Origin: Methylotenera sp. | GTDB taxonomy: Bacteria; Pseudomonadota; Gammaproteobacteria; Burkholderiales; Burkholderiaceae_C | DNA: 64,000 nt | Direction: 5' to 3' | Assembly: GCA_021738245.1 (NCBI GenBank) | Contig: JAIPCJ010000003.1 | Location: 1 to 64,000 of the forward strand | Shown here: piece after piece, positions 9,468-20,722 of the stretch | How the letters are laid out: every line of letters starts with the position of its first letter | How positions within the stretch are numbered: the stretch's first letter is position 1 | Made by a program: the position numbers and the translations under genes | Notes under the pieces: model-generated | What the model saw: only the letters and a program-made list of their open reading frames with translations | Databases searched by the model: none | Told to the model about the DNA's origin: nothing

Positions 9468-10304
9468 ATGCTCAAAGCCCGAGTGATCACCGCCGTCGTT
9501 CTGCTGGCCATTCTGCTGCCGGTGCTGTTCCAGCCTTCGCCGTGGCCATTCGCCTGGGTGACCGTCGTGCTGATGGGGGCGGCCGGCTGGGAGTGGGCCC
9601 GCCTGAACGGTCTGCCCGGCGCCGGGGCGCTGGCGGCCGGTGTGGCGCTGGCACTGGCCTGTGTCTGGACCCTGCTGATCGGAGGGCTGCATGCGCCGCC
9701 GCCCTGGGTGTGGTCCATCGCCAGCCTGGCCTGGGTGCTGGGGGGCGCTTATGCCCTGCGCGCCGGCCCGGCCGGCTGGCCGCGTATTGCGCGGGGCGCA
9801 CGCCTGGCGCTCGGCGCCTTGCTGCTGTGGGGGGCCTGGCTGGCCATCGTGCAGGCCAAGGTGCACGGCATCAATTTCCTGCTGTCCCTCTTCTGCCTCG
9901 TGTGGATGGCTGACGTCGCCGCCTACTTTTGTGGCCGTGCCTTCGGCAAGCGCAAGCTGGCGCCCGCGATCAGCCCGGGCAAGAGCTGGGAAGGCGTCTG
10001 GGGCGGCCTGGCGGGCGTCATCCTGCTTGGCTTCACCTGGGTGCACGTCATCGACGTGAACGTGGCCGTCGATTCGCCCAGCCTGTTCACGCTGCTGGTG
10101 CAGCGCCATGGCTGGATCTCGCTGCTGGCCATCGTCTTCCTGACCGCGATGAGCGTGGTGGGTGACCTCTTCGAATCCCTCGTCAAGCGGGCCGTCGGTG
10201 CCAAGGACAGCAGCAACCTGCTGCCGGGTCACGGCGGCGTGCTGGATCGTATCGATGCGCTGCTGCCGGTGTTCCCGCTGGCGCTGGCGCTGATCAGCCT
10301 ATGA
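9468..10304 (+). CDS. cdsA: Phosphatidate cytidylyltransferase
   Basis: Converts phosphatidic acid and CTP to CDP-diacylglycerol, the precursor of all phospholipids. A polytopic inner-membrane protein of 278 residues with many hydrophobic segments. The C-terminal signature is [20 protein letters not shown] followed by [14 protein letters not shown], with the metal-binding Asp residues. It overlaps the dxr start by 4 bp (ATGA). Confidence 0.96.
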   Translation: MLKARVITAVVLLAILLPVLFQPSPWPFAWVTVVLMGAAGWEWARLNGLPGAGALAAGVALALACVWTLLIGGLHAPPPWVWSIASLAWVLGGAYALRAGPAGWPRIARGARLALGALLLWGAWLAIVQAKVHGINFLLSLFCLVWMADVAAYFCGRAFGKRKLAPAISPGKSWEGVWGGLAGVILLGFTWVHVIDVNVAVDSPSLFTLLVQRHGWISLLAIVFLTAMSVVGDLFESLVKRAVGAKDSSNLLPGHGGVLDRIDALLPVFPLALALISL

Positions 10305-11485
10305 ATCGCCAACGCGTCTGCGTCCTCGGCTCGACCGGGTCCATCGGCGTCAACACGCTCGATGTCGTCTCGCGCCATCCTGAACGGTACGAAGTCGTCG
10401 CGCTGAGCGCGATGAGCCGCGTCGACGAACTGCTCGCGCAATGCCTGACCTCGAAGCCGCGCTTCGCCGTCATGCCCGACGCGGCGGCAGCGGCGCGCCT
10501 GCGCGAAGGTCTGCGTGCAGCCGGCAGCGCCACCGAAGTGCTGGACGGGGCCGACAAGCTCGCCGAGATCGCCGCCCACCCGGAGGTCGACACGGTGATG
10601 GCGGCCATCGTCGGGGCTGCGGGCCTCGCGCCGGCCATCGCCGCGGCGCGCGCGGGCAAGCGACTGCTGCTGGCCAACAAGGAAGCCATCGTTGTCGGTG
10701 GCGCGCTGTTCATGCAGGCCGTGGAGGCCGGCGGTGCCACGCTGCTGCCGATCGACAGCGAGCACTCCGCCATCTTCCAGTGCCTGCCTGAAGACCGCGG
10801 CATGTGGGCGCAGCGCATCGATCACATCGTGCTGACCGCTTCCGGCGGCCCCTTCCGCACGCGTGACCCCAAGACTCTGGCGGACGTGACGCCCGACCAG
10901 GCCTGCGCTCATCCGAACTGGGTCATGGGCCGCAAGATCTCGGTCGATTCGGCGACGATGATGAACAAGGCGCTCGAGGTCATCGAGGCGCGCTGGCTGT
11001 TCGATCTCACGCCGGAGCAGATCCGCGTGCTCATCCACCCGCAGAGCATCATCCACTCGATGGTGGTCTGTCGCGACCAGTCGGTGCTGGCTCAATTGGG
11101 CACGCCCGATATGCGCGTGCCCATCGCCTACGGTCTGTCCTTCCCCGAGCGCATCACCTCGGGCGCCAGCCGGTTGGACCTGCTGACCACGCCCAGCCTC
11201 AGCTTCGAGGAGGCCGATGCGGTGCGCTTCCCCGGCCTGCACCTGTCCTGGCAGGCGCTGCGTGCGCCGGAGGGCAGCACCACGGTGTTGAACGCGGCCA
11301 ATGAAGTGGCGGTCGATGCCTTCTTGAATGGGCGTCTGCGCTTCGACCGCATTCATGCACTGAACGCGCATTGCCTGGGTGCGGTGGCGCCGTCGGCCGC
11401 CGATGTCGCCAGCATCGATGGCTTGTTGGCGCTCGACGCGCGTGTCCGGGACGTGGCGTTGCGGCAGGTGGCAGCATGGATGTGA
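10301..11485 (+). CDS. dxr: 1-deoxy-D-xylulose 5-phosphate reductoisomerase
   Basis: Second step of the MEP isoprenoid pathway. The 394 residues show the NADPH motif [42 protein letters not shown] (metal site) and [20 protein letters not shown]. It overlaps cdsA upstream and rseP downstream, so it is part of one tightly packed transcript. The later pathway gene ispH is at 57980. Confidence 0.97.
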   Translation: MNRQRVCVLGSTGSIGVNTLDVVSRHPERYEVVALSAMSRVDELLAQCLTSKPRFAVMPDAAAAARLREGLRAAGSATEVLDGADKLAEIAAHPEVDTVMAAIVGAAGLAPAIAAARAGKRLLLANKEAIVVGGALFMQAVEAGGATLLPIDSEHSAIFQCLPEDRGMWAQRIDHIVLTASGGPFRTRDPKTLADVTPDQACAHPNWVMGRKISVDSATMMNKALEVIEARWLFDLTPEQIRVLIHPQSIIHSMVVCRDQSVLAQLGTPDMRVPIAYGLSFPERITSGASRLDLLTTPSLSFEEADAVRFPGLHLSWQALRAPEGSTTVLNAANEVAVDAFLNGRLRFDRIHALNAHCLGAVAPSAADVASIDGLLALDARVRDVALRQVAAWM

Positions 11486-12846
11486 TCCAGAAGGCGTTCT
11501 GGTTCCTCGTGGCCATCGGCATCCTGGTGCCGCTGCATGAGTGGGGTCACTACCGCGTGGCGCGCGCCTGCGGTGTGAAGGTGCTGCGCTTCTCCATCGG
11601 CTTCGGACGGGTGCTGTGGCGCCGGGTCGGCCGTGACGGCACCGAGTTCACACTGAGCGCGCTGCCGCTCGGGGGCTATGTGCGCATGCTGGACGAGCGT
11701 GACGGCAATGTCGCTGCGCATGAGCGCGAGCAGGCGTCCAACCAGCGGCCGCTGCGCCAGCGCGCGGCCATCGTGGCGGCCGGGCCGCTGGCCAACTGGG
11801 TGTTGGCCGTGGTGTTGTTTGCGGCCGTGGCCTGGCTGGGCAGCGAGGTGCCCAGGGCGGTGCTCGGCACGCCGCCGGCGGGTTCGCTGGCCGAGCGGGC
11901 CGGCGTGCAGTCCGGTGACGCGGTGCGGGCAGTCTCGGCCGACGGTCAGGACTGGCAGGACGTGGCCTCGCTCACCGACCTGCAGTCGGCCGTGGCGCGC
12001 GCCCAGGCCCTGGGCGAGCCGATCTATCTCTCGGTGGCTGCGCCCGGCGGCCACAGCGCCCGCCGCCTGCGCCTGGACACTGATCAACTCGCGGGCCGCG
12101 CCTCGGACGCCCGGCTGTTCAACGATATCGGGCTGGCCCCGCTGGGCGAGCCGCTTATTCGGCAGGTCGTGCCCGGTGGCGCGGGCGAGCGGGCAGGGCT
12201 GGTAGCGGGTGATCGCGTGCTCAGCATCGATGGCCAGGCTGTGCCGGATGCGAACTTCCTGCGCGATGCCATCCGACGCGCGCGAGACGGTGATCAGCCG
12301 CGGCCGATGGCCTGGCGCGTCGAGCGCGGCGGGCAGGTGGTGGAGCTCACCGCGACGCCGCGGCTGATGGAAGAGGGCGGCCAGCGTGTGGCTCGTCTGG
12401 AGGTGAGCGTGGGCACGCCGCCCGAACGGGTGCTCGTCAGCTATGGCCTGGTCGAGGGGCTGTGGCGCGGCGTGCAGCAGAGCTGGGACATGGCGGCCAC
12501 CACCGTGCGCCTGCTTGGCCGCATGCTGGTGGGTGAAGCTTCGGTAAAGAATCTCAGCGGCCCGCTCACCATTGCCGACTATGCTGGACAGTCCGCCCAA
12601 GCCGGGCTCTCTCCGTTTCTCGACTTCCTCGCCAAGATTTCGCTCAGCCTGGCCGTGCTGAACCTGCTGCCGTTGCCCATGCTTGATGGTGGGCACCTCA
12701 TGTATCATCTTTTCGAGGGTCTGAGTGGCCGCCCCGTCTCCGAATGGTGGCAACGGCAACTGCAGCGCGCAGGCGCGCTGATCCTGATGCTGATGATGGC
12801 CTTGGCCCTTTCCAACGACGTCGCCCGGTTCGCGGGTTGGCACTGA
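11476..12846 (+). CDS. rseP: RIP metalloprotease RseP (site-2 protease)
   Basis: A zinc intramembrane protease that cleaves the anti-sigma factor RseA in the sigma-E response. The 456 residues place the zinc motif HEWGH at residues 21-25 in the first membrane segment. Two PDZ domains fill the middle, and [17 protein letters not shown] is the second active-site segment. The ATG at 11476 lies inside dxr (10-bp overlap); the ORF-track start at 11371 adds a nonhomologous, Gly/Arg-rich N-terminus and is rejected. Confidence 0.96.
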   Translation: MDVIQKAFWFLVAIGILVPLHEWGHYRVARACGVKVLRFSIGFGRVLWRRVGRDGTEFTLSALPLGGYVRMLDERDGNVAAHEREQASNQRPLRQRAAIVAAGPLANWVLAVVLFAAVAWLGSEVPRAVLGTPPAGSLAERAGVQSGDAVRAVSADGQDWQDVASLTDLQSAVARAQALGEPIYLSVAAPGGHSARRLRLDTDQLAGRASDARLFNDIGLAPLGEPLIRQVVPGGAGERAGLVAGDRVLSIDGQAVPDANFLRDAIRRARDGDQPRPMAWRVERGGQVVELTATPRLMEEGGQRVARLEVSVGTPPERVLVSYGLVEGLWRGVQQSWDMAATTVRLLGRMLVGEASVKNLSGPLTIADYAGQSAQAGLSPFLDFLAKISLSLAVLNLLPLPMLDGGHLMYHLFEGLSGRPVSEWWQRQLQRAGALILMLMMALALSNDVARFAGWH

Positions 12847-12861
12847 CACTCCCCGGTCCCC

Positions 12862-15189
12862 ATGTCCTTTTCTTTCAGTTCGGGAGCGAAGCGTCGCCCC
12901 TTCCGCCTCGGCTTGCTGGCTACGGCCATTGCGGGGTTGTTTCAGTCGGGGCTGGCCTGGGCGGTTGATCCGTTCGTGCTCAAGGACATCCGCGTCGAAG
13001 GCCTCCAGCGCACCGACCCCGGTACCGTCTTTGCGTCGCTGCCCTTCCGCATCGGTGACATCTACAACGATGAAAAGGGCGCCGCTGCGCTGCGCGCGTT
13101 GTTCGCCACCGGCCTGTTCAAGGACGTGCGCATCAACATCGAAGGCGATGCGGTGGTCGTCATCATCGATGAGCGGCCCATCATCGCCAACGTCAATTTC
13201 GTCGGCCTGAAGGAGTTCGACACCGAGGCGCTGACCAAGTCGCTCAAGGATGTCGGCATCGGCGAAGGCAAGCCCTTCGACAAGGCCCTGGCCGACCGCG
13301 CCGAGCAGGAGCTCAAGCGTCAGTACCTCACGCGCAGCCTCTACGGCGCCGAGGTCACCACCACCATCACCCCGATCGAGCGCAACCGCGTCAACGTCAG
13401 CTTCAACGTGACCGAGGGTGAGCCGGCCAAGATCGCCGAGATCCGCATCCTCGGCAGCAAGGTGTTTTCCGAGAGCACGCTGCTGGGCCTGCTGGAGCAA
13501 ACAAGCAGCGGCTGGCTGACCTGGTACACCAAGACCGACCGCTACTCGCGAGCCAAGCTCAACGCCGACCTCGAAACCATCCGCAGCTACTACCTGAACC
13601 GCGGCTACCTCGAGTTCAACGTGACCTCCACGCAGGTCACCATCTCGCCCGACAAGCAGAGCATCAGCATTGCCATCACGGTCAGCGAGGGCCAGCCCTA
13701 CACCGTGACCGGCATCAAGCTCGAAGGCGACTTCCTCGGTCGCGAGGAAGACTTCAAGCACCTGGTCTACCTCAAGCCCGGCCAGGCCTACCAGGGCGAA
13801 GCCGTGGCCACCACGACGCGCGCCTTCAGCGACCTCTTCGGCACCTACGGCTACGCTTTCGCCCGCGTCGACAGCCGCCCCGAGATCAACCGCGAGACCG
13901 GTCAGGTGGTCGTCACCTTCGTGGCCGAGCCGCAGCGCCGTGTGTATGTGCGCAAGGTCATCATCTCCGGCAACTCGCGCACCCGCGACGAAGTCATCCG
14001 CCGCGAGTTCCGCCAGTTCGAGGCGGCCTGGTACGACGGCCAGAAGATCAAGGCCTCGCGCGACCGCGTGGAGCGCCTGGGTTACTTCAAGGACAAGGAA
14101 GTCAACATCGACACCCAGGAGGTGCCGGGGGCGCAGGACCAGGTCGACGTCATCCTGACCGTCGCCGAGCGTCCCACCGGTGCCATCACCGTGGGTGCGG
14201 GCTACTCCAGCCAGACCAAGCTGTCGTTCACCGGCTCCATCCGCCAGGACAACGTGTTCGGTTCGGGCAATTACCTCGGCATCGACGTGGCCACCGCGCG
14301 CACCGGCCGGCAACTGCAGGTCAGCACGGTCGACCCGTACTTCACGGTGGACGGCGTCTCTCGCGCCATCGACGTGTTCTACCGCACCACCCGCCCGATC
14401 AACACCCTGGGCGAGGAGTACCAATACGTCACCAAGGGCGGTGCAGTGCGCTTCGGTGTGCCGTTCTCCGAGGTCGACACCGTCTTCTTCGGCATCGGCT
14501 ACGAGCAGACGACCATCACCACCTCCAAGGGCCTGCCCAACAGCTACTTCTTGTTCGCCAATCAGTTCGGCCAGCGCAGCAACTCCGTGCCGCTGACCAT
14601 CGGCTGGCAGCGCGACAGCCGCGACAGCGTGCTCTCGCCGATGAAGGGCAAGTACCAGCGCGTCAACGTAGAGGCGAGCGCCATTGGTGATGCGCAGTAC
14701 GCCCGCATCAACCTGCAATACCAGCAGTACTTCGAGATCACCAACAAGATCACCCTGGGCGTCAACAGCGAACTCGGCTGGGGCGTGGGCCTGGGCGGCA
14801 AGCCCTACCCGATCTTCAAGAACTTCTACGGCGGCGGCCTGGGCTCGGTGCGTGTCTTCGAGGCGGGCACGCTCGGCCCGGTGGACGTGACCGGCTCCTA
14901 CAGCGGCGGCAACCGGCGCTTCAACACCAACGCCGAGCTGTACCTACCGGTGCCGGGCAGCGGCAACGACAAGAGCTTCCGCATCTTCGGCTTCATGGAC
15001 GCCGGCAACGTGTGGGGCAGCGACGCCAAGGAGAAGGTCAGCTTCGACACCATCCGCGTCTCGGCCGGTATCGGCCTGTCGTGGATCTCGCCGATGGGCC
15101 CCCTGCGCCTGAGCTACGGCAAACCTATCCGTAAACAACGCACGGATAGAATCGAGAAATTCCAATTCCAGATCGGGACTGCATTCTGA
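12862..15189 (+). CDS. bamA: Outer membrane protein assembly factor BamA
   Basis: The core of the BAM complex that folds outer-membrane beta-barrels. A signal peptide ends at about GLAWA-VDP (residues 30-36). Five POTRA repeats follow, from VLKDIRVEGLQRTDPGTVF onward. The C-terminal 16-strand barrel ends in a terminal Phe (FQFQIGTAF), the outer-membrane insertion signal. The 775 residues are normal for the family. The stop overlaps the skp start (TGATG). Confidence 0.98.
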   Translation: MSFSFSSGAKRRPFRLGLLATAIAGLFQSGLAWAVDPFVLKDIRVEGLQRTDPGTVFASLPFRIGDIYNDEKGAAALRALFATGLFKDVRINIEGDAVVVIIDERPIIANVNFVGLKEFDTEALTKSLKDVGIGEGKPFDKALADRAEQELKRQYLTRSLYGAEVTTTITPIERNRVNVSFNVTEGEPAKIAEIRILGSKVFSESTLLGLLEQTSSGWLTWYTKTDRYSRAKLNADLETIRSYYLNRGYLEFNVTSTQVTISPDKQSISIAITVSEGQPYTVTGIKLEGDFLGREEDFKHLVYLKPGQAYQGEAVATTTRAFSDLFGTYGYAFARVDSRPEINRETGQVVVTFVAEPQRRVYVRKVIISGNSRTRDEVIRREFRQFEAAWYDGQKIKASRDRVERLGYFKDKEVNIDTQEVPGAQDQVDVILTVAERPTGAITVGAGYSSQTKLSFTGSIRQDNVFGSGNYLGIDVATARTGRQLQVSTVDPYFTVDGVSRAIDVFYRTTRPINTLGEEYQYVTKGGAVRFGVPFSEVDTVFFGIGYEQTTITTSKGLPNSYFLFANQFGQRSNSVPLTIGWQRDSRDSVLSPMKGKYQRVNVEASAIGDAQYARINLQYQQYFEITNKITLGVNSELGWGVGLGGKPYPIFKNFYGGGLGSVRVFEAGTLGPVDVTGSYSGGNRRFNTNAELYLPVPGSGNDKSFRIFGFMDAGNVWGSDAKEKVSFDTIRVSAGIGLSWISPMGPLRLSYGKPIRKQRTDRIEKFQFQIGTAF

Positions 15190-15698
15190 TGATGAGCAAG
15201 CTCTTGCAATCGGTGGCTCTGGCCGCTTCGATGGTTGTGGCCACTTCTGCGGTGCAAGCCCAGGAACTGAAGATCGGCTACGTCAACAGCGAGGCAGTGC
15301 TGCGTGAGTCCAACCTCGCCAAGCTCGCCCAGGCCAAGCTGGAAGCCGAATTCGGCAAGCGCGAGAAGGATCTGAAGGACCAGGAAAGCAAGCTGCGCGC
15401 CGCGGCCGAGAAGCTCGAGAAGGACGCCCCGACGCTGTCCGAAGCCGAGCGAGGCCGCCGCAGCCGCGACATCGGCGAGAAGGACCGCGACCTGCAGCGC
15501 AAGAAGCGTGAATGGCAGGAAGACCTGACCCAGCGCCGCAACGAAGAACTCGCCGCGGTCGTCGAGAAGGCCAACAAGGTCATCAAGCAGATCTTCGACA
15601 CTGAGAAGTACGACCTGATCCTGCAAGACGCCATCCACTTCAGCCCGCGCGTGGACATCACCAAGAAGGTGATCGACGCGCTCAACGCGCAGAAGTAA
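15189..15698 (+). CDS. skp: Periplasmic chaperone OmpH/Skp
   Basis: Holds unfolded outer-membrane proteins on their way to BamA. Its 169 residues have a signal peptide with cleavage near [10 protein letters not shown]. The mature part begins [16 protein letters not shown], then a long charged coiled coil rich in Lys/Glu (tentacle helices), then [17 protein letters not shown]. Two tandem ATG codons exist (15189 and 15192). Location between bamA and lpxD is the conserved one. Confidence 0.95.
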   Translation: MMSKLLQSVALAASMVVATSAVQAQELKIGYVNSEAVLRESNLAKLAQAKLEAEFGKREKDLKDQESKLRAAAEKLEKDAPTLSEAERGRRSRDIGEKDRDLQRKKREWQEDLTQRRNEELAAVVEKANKVIKQIFDTEKYDLILQDAIHFSPRVDITKKVIDALNAQK

Positions 15699-15711
15699 AG
15701 CGCCCGCTGCC

Positions 15712-16740
15712 ATGAGCACGACGACCGTCGCGCTCGCTGAGCTGATCGCCGCCTTGGGCGGCGATTTGCTTGGTGGGTCCGAAACCCGCATCAGCCGCAT
15801 CGCGCCGCTGGACGAGGCGGACGGCGACAGCATCAGCTTCCTCGCCAACCCGCGCTACCAGTCGCAGCTCGCCACCACGCGGGCCGCCTGCGTGATCGTG
15901 TCGCCGGCTCAGGCCGAGGCCGCCGCGGCGCGTGGCGCGGCCATCGTCACACCCGACCCTTACCTGTACTTCGCCCGCCTCACGCAGTGGTGGGCTGCCC
16001 GCACGCGGCCGGCGCCCGAGGGGGGCGTGCATCCCAGCGCCATCGTGTCGCCGCAGGCAACGCTGGGGCAGGGTGTGGCCATCGGCCCGCTGGCCGTCAT
16101 CGAGGCCGGCGCCGTCATCGGTGACCGGGCCCGCATCGGCGCCCACTGCAGGGTCGAGCGCGGCGCCCATGTCGGCGCCGACACGCGCCTGGCGCCGCGG
16201 GTCATGCTGGGTTACGGCTGCCGCATCGGGGCACGCGGCCTGGTGCACAGCGGCGTGGTCATCGGTGCGGACGGCTTTGGCCTGGCACCCAGCAAGGACG
16301 GCTACGTCAAGATCGAGCAGCTCGGCAACGTCACCATCGGCGACGACGTCGAGATTGGCGCCAACACCTGCATCGACCGCGGCGCCCTGGCCGACACCGT
16401 CATCGAGGATGGCGTGAAGCTCGACAACCTCATCCAGATCGCCCACAACGTGCACATCGGCCGCAACACGGCCATGGCCGGCTGTGCGGCGGTGGCGGGT
16501 TCCACGCGCATCGGCGCCAATTGCACCATCGGCGGCGCGGCCAACATCGTCGGCCACCTGACCCTGGTCGACGGCGTGCACATCTCGGCCGCCACCACCG
16601 TCACGCGCAGCATCTCGGAGCCGGGTGTCTACAGCGGCCCCCATCCCTTCGAAGAGAATTCCAGCTGGCAGAAGAATGCAGCCACGCTGCGCCAGCTTCA
16701 CACCCTCCGCGAGCGTGTCCGCGCGCTTGAAAAAAAATGA
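15712..16740 (+). CDS. lpxD: UDP-3-O-(3-hydroxyacyl)glucosamine N-acyltransferase
   Basis: Third step of lipid A synthesis. The 342 residues comprise an N-terminal uridine-binding domain and a left-handed beta-helix of hexapeptide repeats ([20 protein letters not shown] and onward). The catalytic-His region is [20 protein letters not shown]. It overlaps fabZ by 4 bp (ATGA). Confidence 0.97.
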   Translation: MSTTTVALAELIAALGGDLLGGSETRISRIAPLDEADGDSISFLANPRYQSQLATTRAACVIVSPAQAEAAAARGAAIVTPDPYLYFARLTQWWAARTRPAPEGGVHPSAIVSPQATLGQGVAIGPLAVIEAGAVIGDRARIGAHCRVERGAHVGADTRLAPRVMLGYGCRIGARGLVHSGVVIGADGFGLAPSKDGYVKIEQLGNVTIGDDVEIGANTCIDRGALADTVIEDGVKLDNLIQIAHNVHIGRNTAMAGCAAVAGSTRIGANCTIGGAANIVGHLTLVDGVHISAATTVTRSISEPGVYSGPHPFEENSSWQKNAATLRQLHTLRERVRALEKK

Positions 16741-17198
16741 CGACAGACACGACCACGATGGACATCCACGACATCCTCAAGCGCCTGCCGCACCGCTACC
16801 CCATCCTGCTGGTGGACCGTGTGGTGGAGCTCGTCAAGGGCGAGCGCATCCGGGCGATCAAGAACGTCTCCATCAACGAGCCATTCTTCCTCGGCCACTT
16901 CCCGCACCGCCCGGTCATGCCTGGCGTGCTGGTGCTCGAGGCCCTGGCCCAGGCCGCCACGCTGCTGGCCATCGAAACCATGGACATCGTGCTCGATGAG
17001 AAGTCGGTCGTCTACTTCGCCGGTATCGACGGCGCGCGCTTCAAGCGCCCGGTGGAGCCCGGTGACCAACTGGTGCTGGAAGTGACGCTGGGCCGCGCCA
17101 AGGCCGGCATCTACAAGTTCGCGGCGCGCGCACTGGTGGGAGAGCAGGTGGCGGCTGAAGCCGAGCTGATGTGCACCATGCGCCGTATTGAAGCCTGA
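16737..17198 (+). CDS. fabZ: 3-hydroxyacyl-[acyl-carrier-protein] dehydratase FabZ
   Basis: Dehydrates beta-hydroxyacyl-ACP in fatty acid elongation and competes with LpxA/LpxD for hydroxyacyl-ACP. A hotdog fold of 153 residues with [13 protein letters not shown], the catalytic-His motif [20 protein letters not shown] and Glu in the latter segment. ATG 16737 overlaps the lpxD stop; ATG 16758 (MDIHDIL) is also possible and closer to the usual family N-terminus. Confidence 0.97.
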   Translation: MTTDTTTMDIHDILKRLPHRYPILLVDRVVELVKGERIRAIKNVSINEPFFLGHFPHRPVMPGVLVLEALAQAATLLAIETMDIVLDEKSVVYFAGIDGARFKRPVEPGDQLVLEVTLGRAKAGIYKFAARALVGEQVAAEAELMCTMRRIEA

Positions 17199-17209
17199 GG
17201 ACCGGCGCG

Positions 17210-17998
17210 ATGGCCATCCACCCCACCGCCATCGTCGATCCTGCCGCCGAGCTGGACAGCTCCGTCGAGGTCGGCGCGTACTCGCTGATCGGCCCGCACG
17301 TGAAGATCGGCGCCGGCACCAAGGTCGGCCCGCACGTGGTCATCGAAGGCCACACCACCATCGGGCGCGACAACACCTTCTTCCAGTTCGGCTCCATCGG
17401 CGCTGCCAACCAGGACAAGAAGTACGCGGGCGAGCCCACCACGCTGGTCATCGGCGACCGCAACACCATCCGCGAGTTCTGCACGCTGAACGTCGGCACG
17501 GTGCAGGACCGCGGCGAGACCACGCTCGGCCACGACAACTGGATCATGGCCTACTGTCACCTGGCCCATGACGTCGTCATCGGCAACGAGTGCGTGCTGG
17601 CCAATGGCGCCACGCTGGCCGGCCATGTGCAGGTGGGCGACCACGTCACCATCGGCGGCCTCACCGGCATCTTGCAGCGCATGCGTATTGGTGACCACGC
17701 CATGATCGGCTTTCAGGCGCACGTGGCGCAGGACGTGCCGCCCTTCATGACGGTCGACGGCAATCCCTTGTCTGCCCGGGCGGTCAACATCGTGGGCCTG
17801 AAGCGCCGCGACTTCAGCGCCGAGCGCATCGGCGTCATCCGCCAGATGTACAAGCTCATCTACCGCAGCGGCCACACGCTGGACGAGGCCAAGGCCGCCA
17901 TCGACGCGCTGCGCGGCAGCGAGGGCGGCGTGGCCGATGGCGACATCGACACCATGCTGACCTTCCTTGCCGCCTCCACCCGCGGCATCGTCAGATAG
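17210..17998 (+). CDS. lpxA: Acyl-ACP--UDP-N-acetylglucosamine O-acyltransferase
   Basis: First step of lipid A synthesis. The 262 residues start with [20 protein letters not shown], followed by many hexapeptide repeats. The catalytic His lies in [37 protein letters not shown] is typical of LpxA. The C-terminal helical part is [17 protein letters not shown]. It starts 11 bp after fabZ. Confidence 0.97.
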   Translation: MAIHPTAIVDPAAELDSSVEVGAYSLIGPHVKIGAGTKVGPHVVIEGHTTIGRDNTFFQFGSIGAANQDKKYAGEPTTLVIGDRNTIREFCTLNVGTVQDRGETTLGHDNWIMAYCHLAHDVVIGNECVLANGATLAGHVQVGDHVTIGGLTGILQRMRIGDHAMIGFQAHVAQDVPPFMTVDGNPLSARAVNIVGLKRRDFSAERIGVIRQMYKLIYRSGHTLDEAKAAIDALRGSEGGVADGDIDTMLTFLAASTRGIVR

Positions 17999-18011
17999 TG
18001 GAGCCCCTCGT

Positions 18012-18100
18012 CCAAGGCTTACCTTGGCCGGTCCCCCGCGGGGACGGCGATGCTTGCCGTTTCGACCGGCAAGCACATCGCCCGAGCGGGCTGGCTCGGG
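18012..18100 (+). repeat. Four consecutive perfect hairpins between lpxA and lpxB
   Basis: Four inverted repeats without mismatches lie in 89 nt: CCAAGG/CCTTGG (18012-18027), GTCCCC/GGGGAC (18031-18045), TGCTTGCCG/CGGCAAGCA (18051-18075, extendable by GGCGAT/ATCGCC with a bulge) and CCCGAGC/GCTCGGG (18081-18100). No T-tract follows any of them, so they are not typical terminators. This 144-bp gap breaks an otherwise overlapping gene run. Confidence 0.7.
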
Positions 18101-18142
18101 AGCGGCCCGGCGCTCGGCCCGCAGGGCTTGTGGTGGGCGAGG

Positions 18143-19276
18143 ATGCCTGACATGCAAAAGGCGCCCCGCCTCGGCATGGTGGCCGGCGAGGCCAGCGGCG
18201 ACCTGCTGGCCAGCCTGTTGCTGCAAGGCCTGCGCGCGCGCTGGCCGGGCCTCACTTCCCTGGGCATCGGCGGGCCGAAGATGCAGGCCCAGGGCTTCGA
18301 GACCTGGTGGCCCCACAGCAAGTTGTCGATCTTCGGCTACGTGGATGCGCTGCTGAACATCCGCGAGCTGCTGTCCATCCGCAAGCAGCTCGGCACGCGA
18401 CTCATCTCGAACCGGCCGGACGTCTTCATCGGCGTGGACGCGCCCGACTTCAACTTCGGCCTGGAGGCCCGCCTGCGCGAGGCCGGCATCAAGACCGTGC
18501 ACTTCGTCTGCCCGTCCATCTGGGCCTGGCGGCCGCAGCGCATCGAGACCATCCGACGCTCGGCCGACCACGTGCTGTGCCTGTTCCCGTTCGAGCCGGA
18601 GATCCTGCACCATGCCGGCATCGGCGCGACCTACGTGGGCCATCCGCTGGCTGATGCCATCCCGATGGAGCCGCCGCGCGCCGCCTCGCGGGAGGCCTTG
18701 CAACTGCCCGACGCTGACACCGTCATCGCGTTGCTCCCGGGCAGCCGCAAGAGCGAGATCAAGTACATCGCGCCGGCCCTCATTGGCGCGGCACGCCTGC
18801 TGGCGCGTCCGGGGCGGCGCTTCATCATGCCGGTGGTGCCGGGGCTGCGGCACCTCGTTGAGCCCTTGCTCGGCGGTGTCGACATTCAGCTCCTCGACGG
18901 TCAGTCGCACGCCGCGTTGGCCGCCTGTGACCTGACGCTGGTGGCCAGCGGCACCGCCACGCTCGAGGCTGCCCTGTTCAAGCGGCCCATGGTGATCGCC
19001 TACCGCATGAACTGGCTGAACTGGTGGCGCATGAAGGACAAGGGCCTGCTGCCCTGGGTGGGCCTGCCCAACATCCTGGCGCGTGAGTTCCTGGTGCCCG
19101 AGCTCATCCAGCAGGCCTGCACGCCGCAGGCCCTGGCCCGCGAGGCCGAGGCTCTGTTGGCCGATGCGGCTCGCCGCGAAACCCTGCATGGCCGATTCGT
19201 CGACCTCCACACGCTGCTGCGGCAAGACACCGCTCGGCGCGCCAGCGATGCGATCGCGAGCCTCCTCGGTGCCTGA
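18143..19276 (+). CDS. lpxB: Lipid-A-disaccharide synthase
   Basis: Condenses UDP-diacylglucosamine with lipid X at the inner membrane. A GT-B glycosyltransferase of 377 residues with [20 protein letters not shown] at the N-terminus, [24 protein letters not shown] and [13 protein letters not shown] 18143 is chosen because GGGCGAGG precedes it. The ORF-track start at 18050 would translate the hairpin region. ATG 18152 is an alternative. It overlaps rnhB by 8 bp. Confidence 0.96.
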   Translation: MPDMQKAPRLGMVAGEASGDLLASLLLQGLRARWPGLTSLGIGGPKMQAQGFETWWPHSKLSIFGYVDALLNIRELLSIRKQLGTRLISNRPDVFIGVDAPDFNFGLEARLREAGIKTVHFVCPSIWAWRPQRIETIRRSADHVLCLFPFEPEILHHAGIGATYVGHPLADAIPMEPPRAASREALQLPDADTVIALLPGSRKSEIKYIAPALIGAARLLARPGRRFIMPVVPGLRHLVEPLLGGVDIQLLDGQSHAALAACDLTLVASGTATLEAALFKRPMVIAYRMNWLNWWRMKDKGLLPWVGLPNILAREFLVPELIQQACTPQALAREAEALLADAARRETLHGRFVDLHTLLRQDTARRASDAIASLLGA

Positions 19277-19889
19277 ACAGGCCTCGCTCGACTGGACGCC
19301 GACCGGCCTGGTGGCCGGCGTGGACGAGGCCGGCCGCGGCCCGCTGGCCGGCCCGGTGTTCGCGGCTGCGGTCATTCTTGACGACCTGCAGCCCATCGCC
19401 GGCCTGGCCGACTCCAAGGCCCTGACGGCAGCCAAGCGGGCCCGGCTGTACGACGAGATCCGGGCCAAGGCGCTGTGCTGCTGCATCGCGCAGGCTTCGG
19501 TCGAGGAGATCGACCGCCTCAACATCCTGCAGGCCACGATGCTCGCCATGCAGCGCGCGGTGCACGGCCTGCGCCTGAAGCCGGTGCTGGTGCGCATCGA
19601 TGGCAACCGCCTGCCCGTGCTGCCCATGGCCGCTGAGGCCATCGTGAAGGGCGACGCGACGGTGCAGGCGATCTCGGCGGCCAGCATCCTGGCCAAGGTG
19701 GCGCGCGACCTGTTCTGCGAGCAGATGCACGAGAGCCACCCGCACTATGGCTTCGCCACCCACAAGGGCTATGGCACCGCCGAGCATCTGGCCGCCTTGC
19801 GCACACATGGCGCGAGCCCCTGGCATCGCCGCAGCTTCGCGCCCGTGCGCGAGGTCGGCACCCGCACGCTCCCGGACCCCAGCGCATGA
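19269..19889 (+). CDS. rnhB: Ribonuclease HII
   Basis: Removes RNA from RNA/DNA hybrids and single ribonucleotides from DNA. The 206 residues show [20 protein letters not shown] (Asp-Glu active site), [40 protein letters not shown] and [14 protein letters not shown]. The GTG at 19269 overlaps the lpxB stop; the ORF-track start at 19083 runs inside lpxB in another frame and is not credible. Confidence 0.95.
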   Translation: MPEQASLDWTPTGLVAGVDEAGRGPLAGPVFAAAVILDDLQPIAGLADSKALTAAKRARLYDEIRAKALCCCIAQASVEEIDRLNILQATMLAMQRAVHGLRLKPVLVRIDGNRLPVLPMAAEAIVKGDATVQAISAASILAKVARDLFCEQMHESHPHYGFATHKGYGTAEHLAALRTHGASPWHRRSFAPVREVGTRTLPDPSA

Positions 19890-20656
19890 AGCTCGACGCC
19901 ATCACCTCCCGCGACAACCCGGCACTGGTTCGCCTGCGCAAGCTGGCGGCCGACGCCTCGGGCTATCGCAAGACCGGCAGCCTGTGGGTCGAGGGCGACC
20001 ATCTTTTGCGCGCCGCCCTGCAGCGGGGTTGGCGCCCGACGCTCGTCGTGCTGACCGAAGCCGCGCTGCAAGAGCCGCAGCTTGCCGCGCTGGCCGAGTC
20101 GGCGCCGCGGGCGCTGGTGGTGCCCGTGGCCTTGTTCAAGGGTTTGAGTGGTCTGGAGTCGCCCGCGCAGATCGGCGCCGAGCTGACCCTGCCGCCGCAG
20201 CCGGCCATCGACCCGGCGGCGGCGAGCGTGGTGCTCGACCGCCTGCAGGATGCGGGCAATGTGGGCGCCATCCTGCGCAGCGCAGCCGCGCTCGGCTTTC
20301 GGCAGGTGCTGGCCTTGAAGGGCACGGCGGCGCTGTGGTCGCCCAAGGTCGTGCGCGCCGGCATGGGCGCGCATTTCGGGCTGCGGCTGGTCGAGGGCCT
20401 GGCAGTGGACGATGTGGCGGCGCTGTCGGTGCCGCTCGTCGCGACCAGCTCGCACGACAGCCAGCCGCTGCACCGCGTCGCATTGCCCTCGCCCTGCGCC
20501 TGGGTGCTGGGGCATGAAGGGCAGGGCGTATCGCCTGCGTTGATGGCCCGTTGCGCGCTGCGGGTGGGTATTCCGCAGCCGGGTGGCGAAGAGTCGCTGA
20601 ACGTCGCCGCTGCCGCCGCCATCTGCCTGTACGAAAGCGCCCGGCAGCAGGGCTGA
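19886..20656 (+). CDS. TrmH-family (SPOUT) RNA methyltransferase
   Basis: 2'-O-methylates rRNA or tRNA using S-adenosylmethionine. The 256 residues have an N-terminal SpoU substrate-binding region ([16 protein letters not shown]) and the three knot motifs: [31 protein letters not shown] and [18 protein letters not shown]. The target base cannot be assigned; it resembles the RlmB-type branch. It overlaps rnhB by 4 bp and closes the long plus-strand run. Confidence 0.88.
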   Translation: MKLDAITSRDNPALVRLRKLAADASGYRKTGSLWVEGDHLLRAALQRGWRPTLVVLTEAALQEPQLAALAESAPRALVVPVALFKGLSGLESPAQIGAELTLPPQPAIDPAAASVVLDRLQDAGNVGAILRSAAALGFRQVLALKGTAALWSPKVVRAGMGAHFGLRLVEGLAVDDVAALSVPLVATSSHDSQPLHRVALPSPCAWVLGHEGQGVSPALMARCALRVGIPQPGGEESLNVAAAAAICLYESARQQG

Positions 20657-20695
20657 GCGCACCGGCCGCCCACAGCCGCCCCCTCGCTTGCAAAC

Positions 20696-20714
20696 AAGAA
20701 TGATTCTCATTACA
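20696..20714 (+). promoter_or_regulatory. Fur box upstream of hemP
   Basis: The 19-mer AAGAATGATTCTCATTACA matches 13 of 19 positions of the classical GATAATGATAATCATTATC operator, including an uninterrupted AATGAT and TCATTA core. It ends 8 bp before the hemP ATG, so bound Fur-Fe(II) would block transcription or initiation. Confidence 0.78.
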
Positions 20715-20722
20715 GTGGCGTC

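Noticed and set aside
11353-14718. 1121-residue antisense ORF opposite rseP and bamA
   Set aside because: It mirrors the codon bias of the plus-strand genes, has no recognisable domain, and both genes underneath are certain. Long antisense ORFs are expected at this GC content.
17111-19696. 861-residue antisense ORF opposite lpxA-lpxB-rnhB
   Set aside because: It crosses three certain genes and carries no domain.
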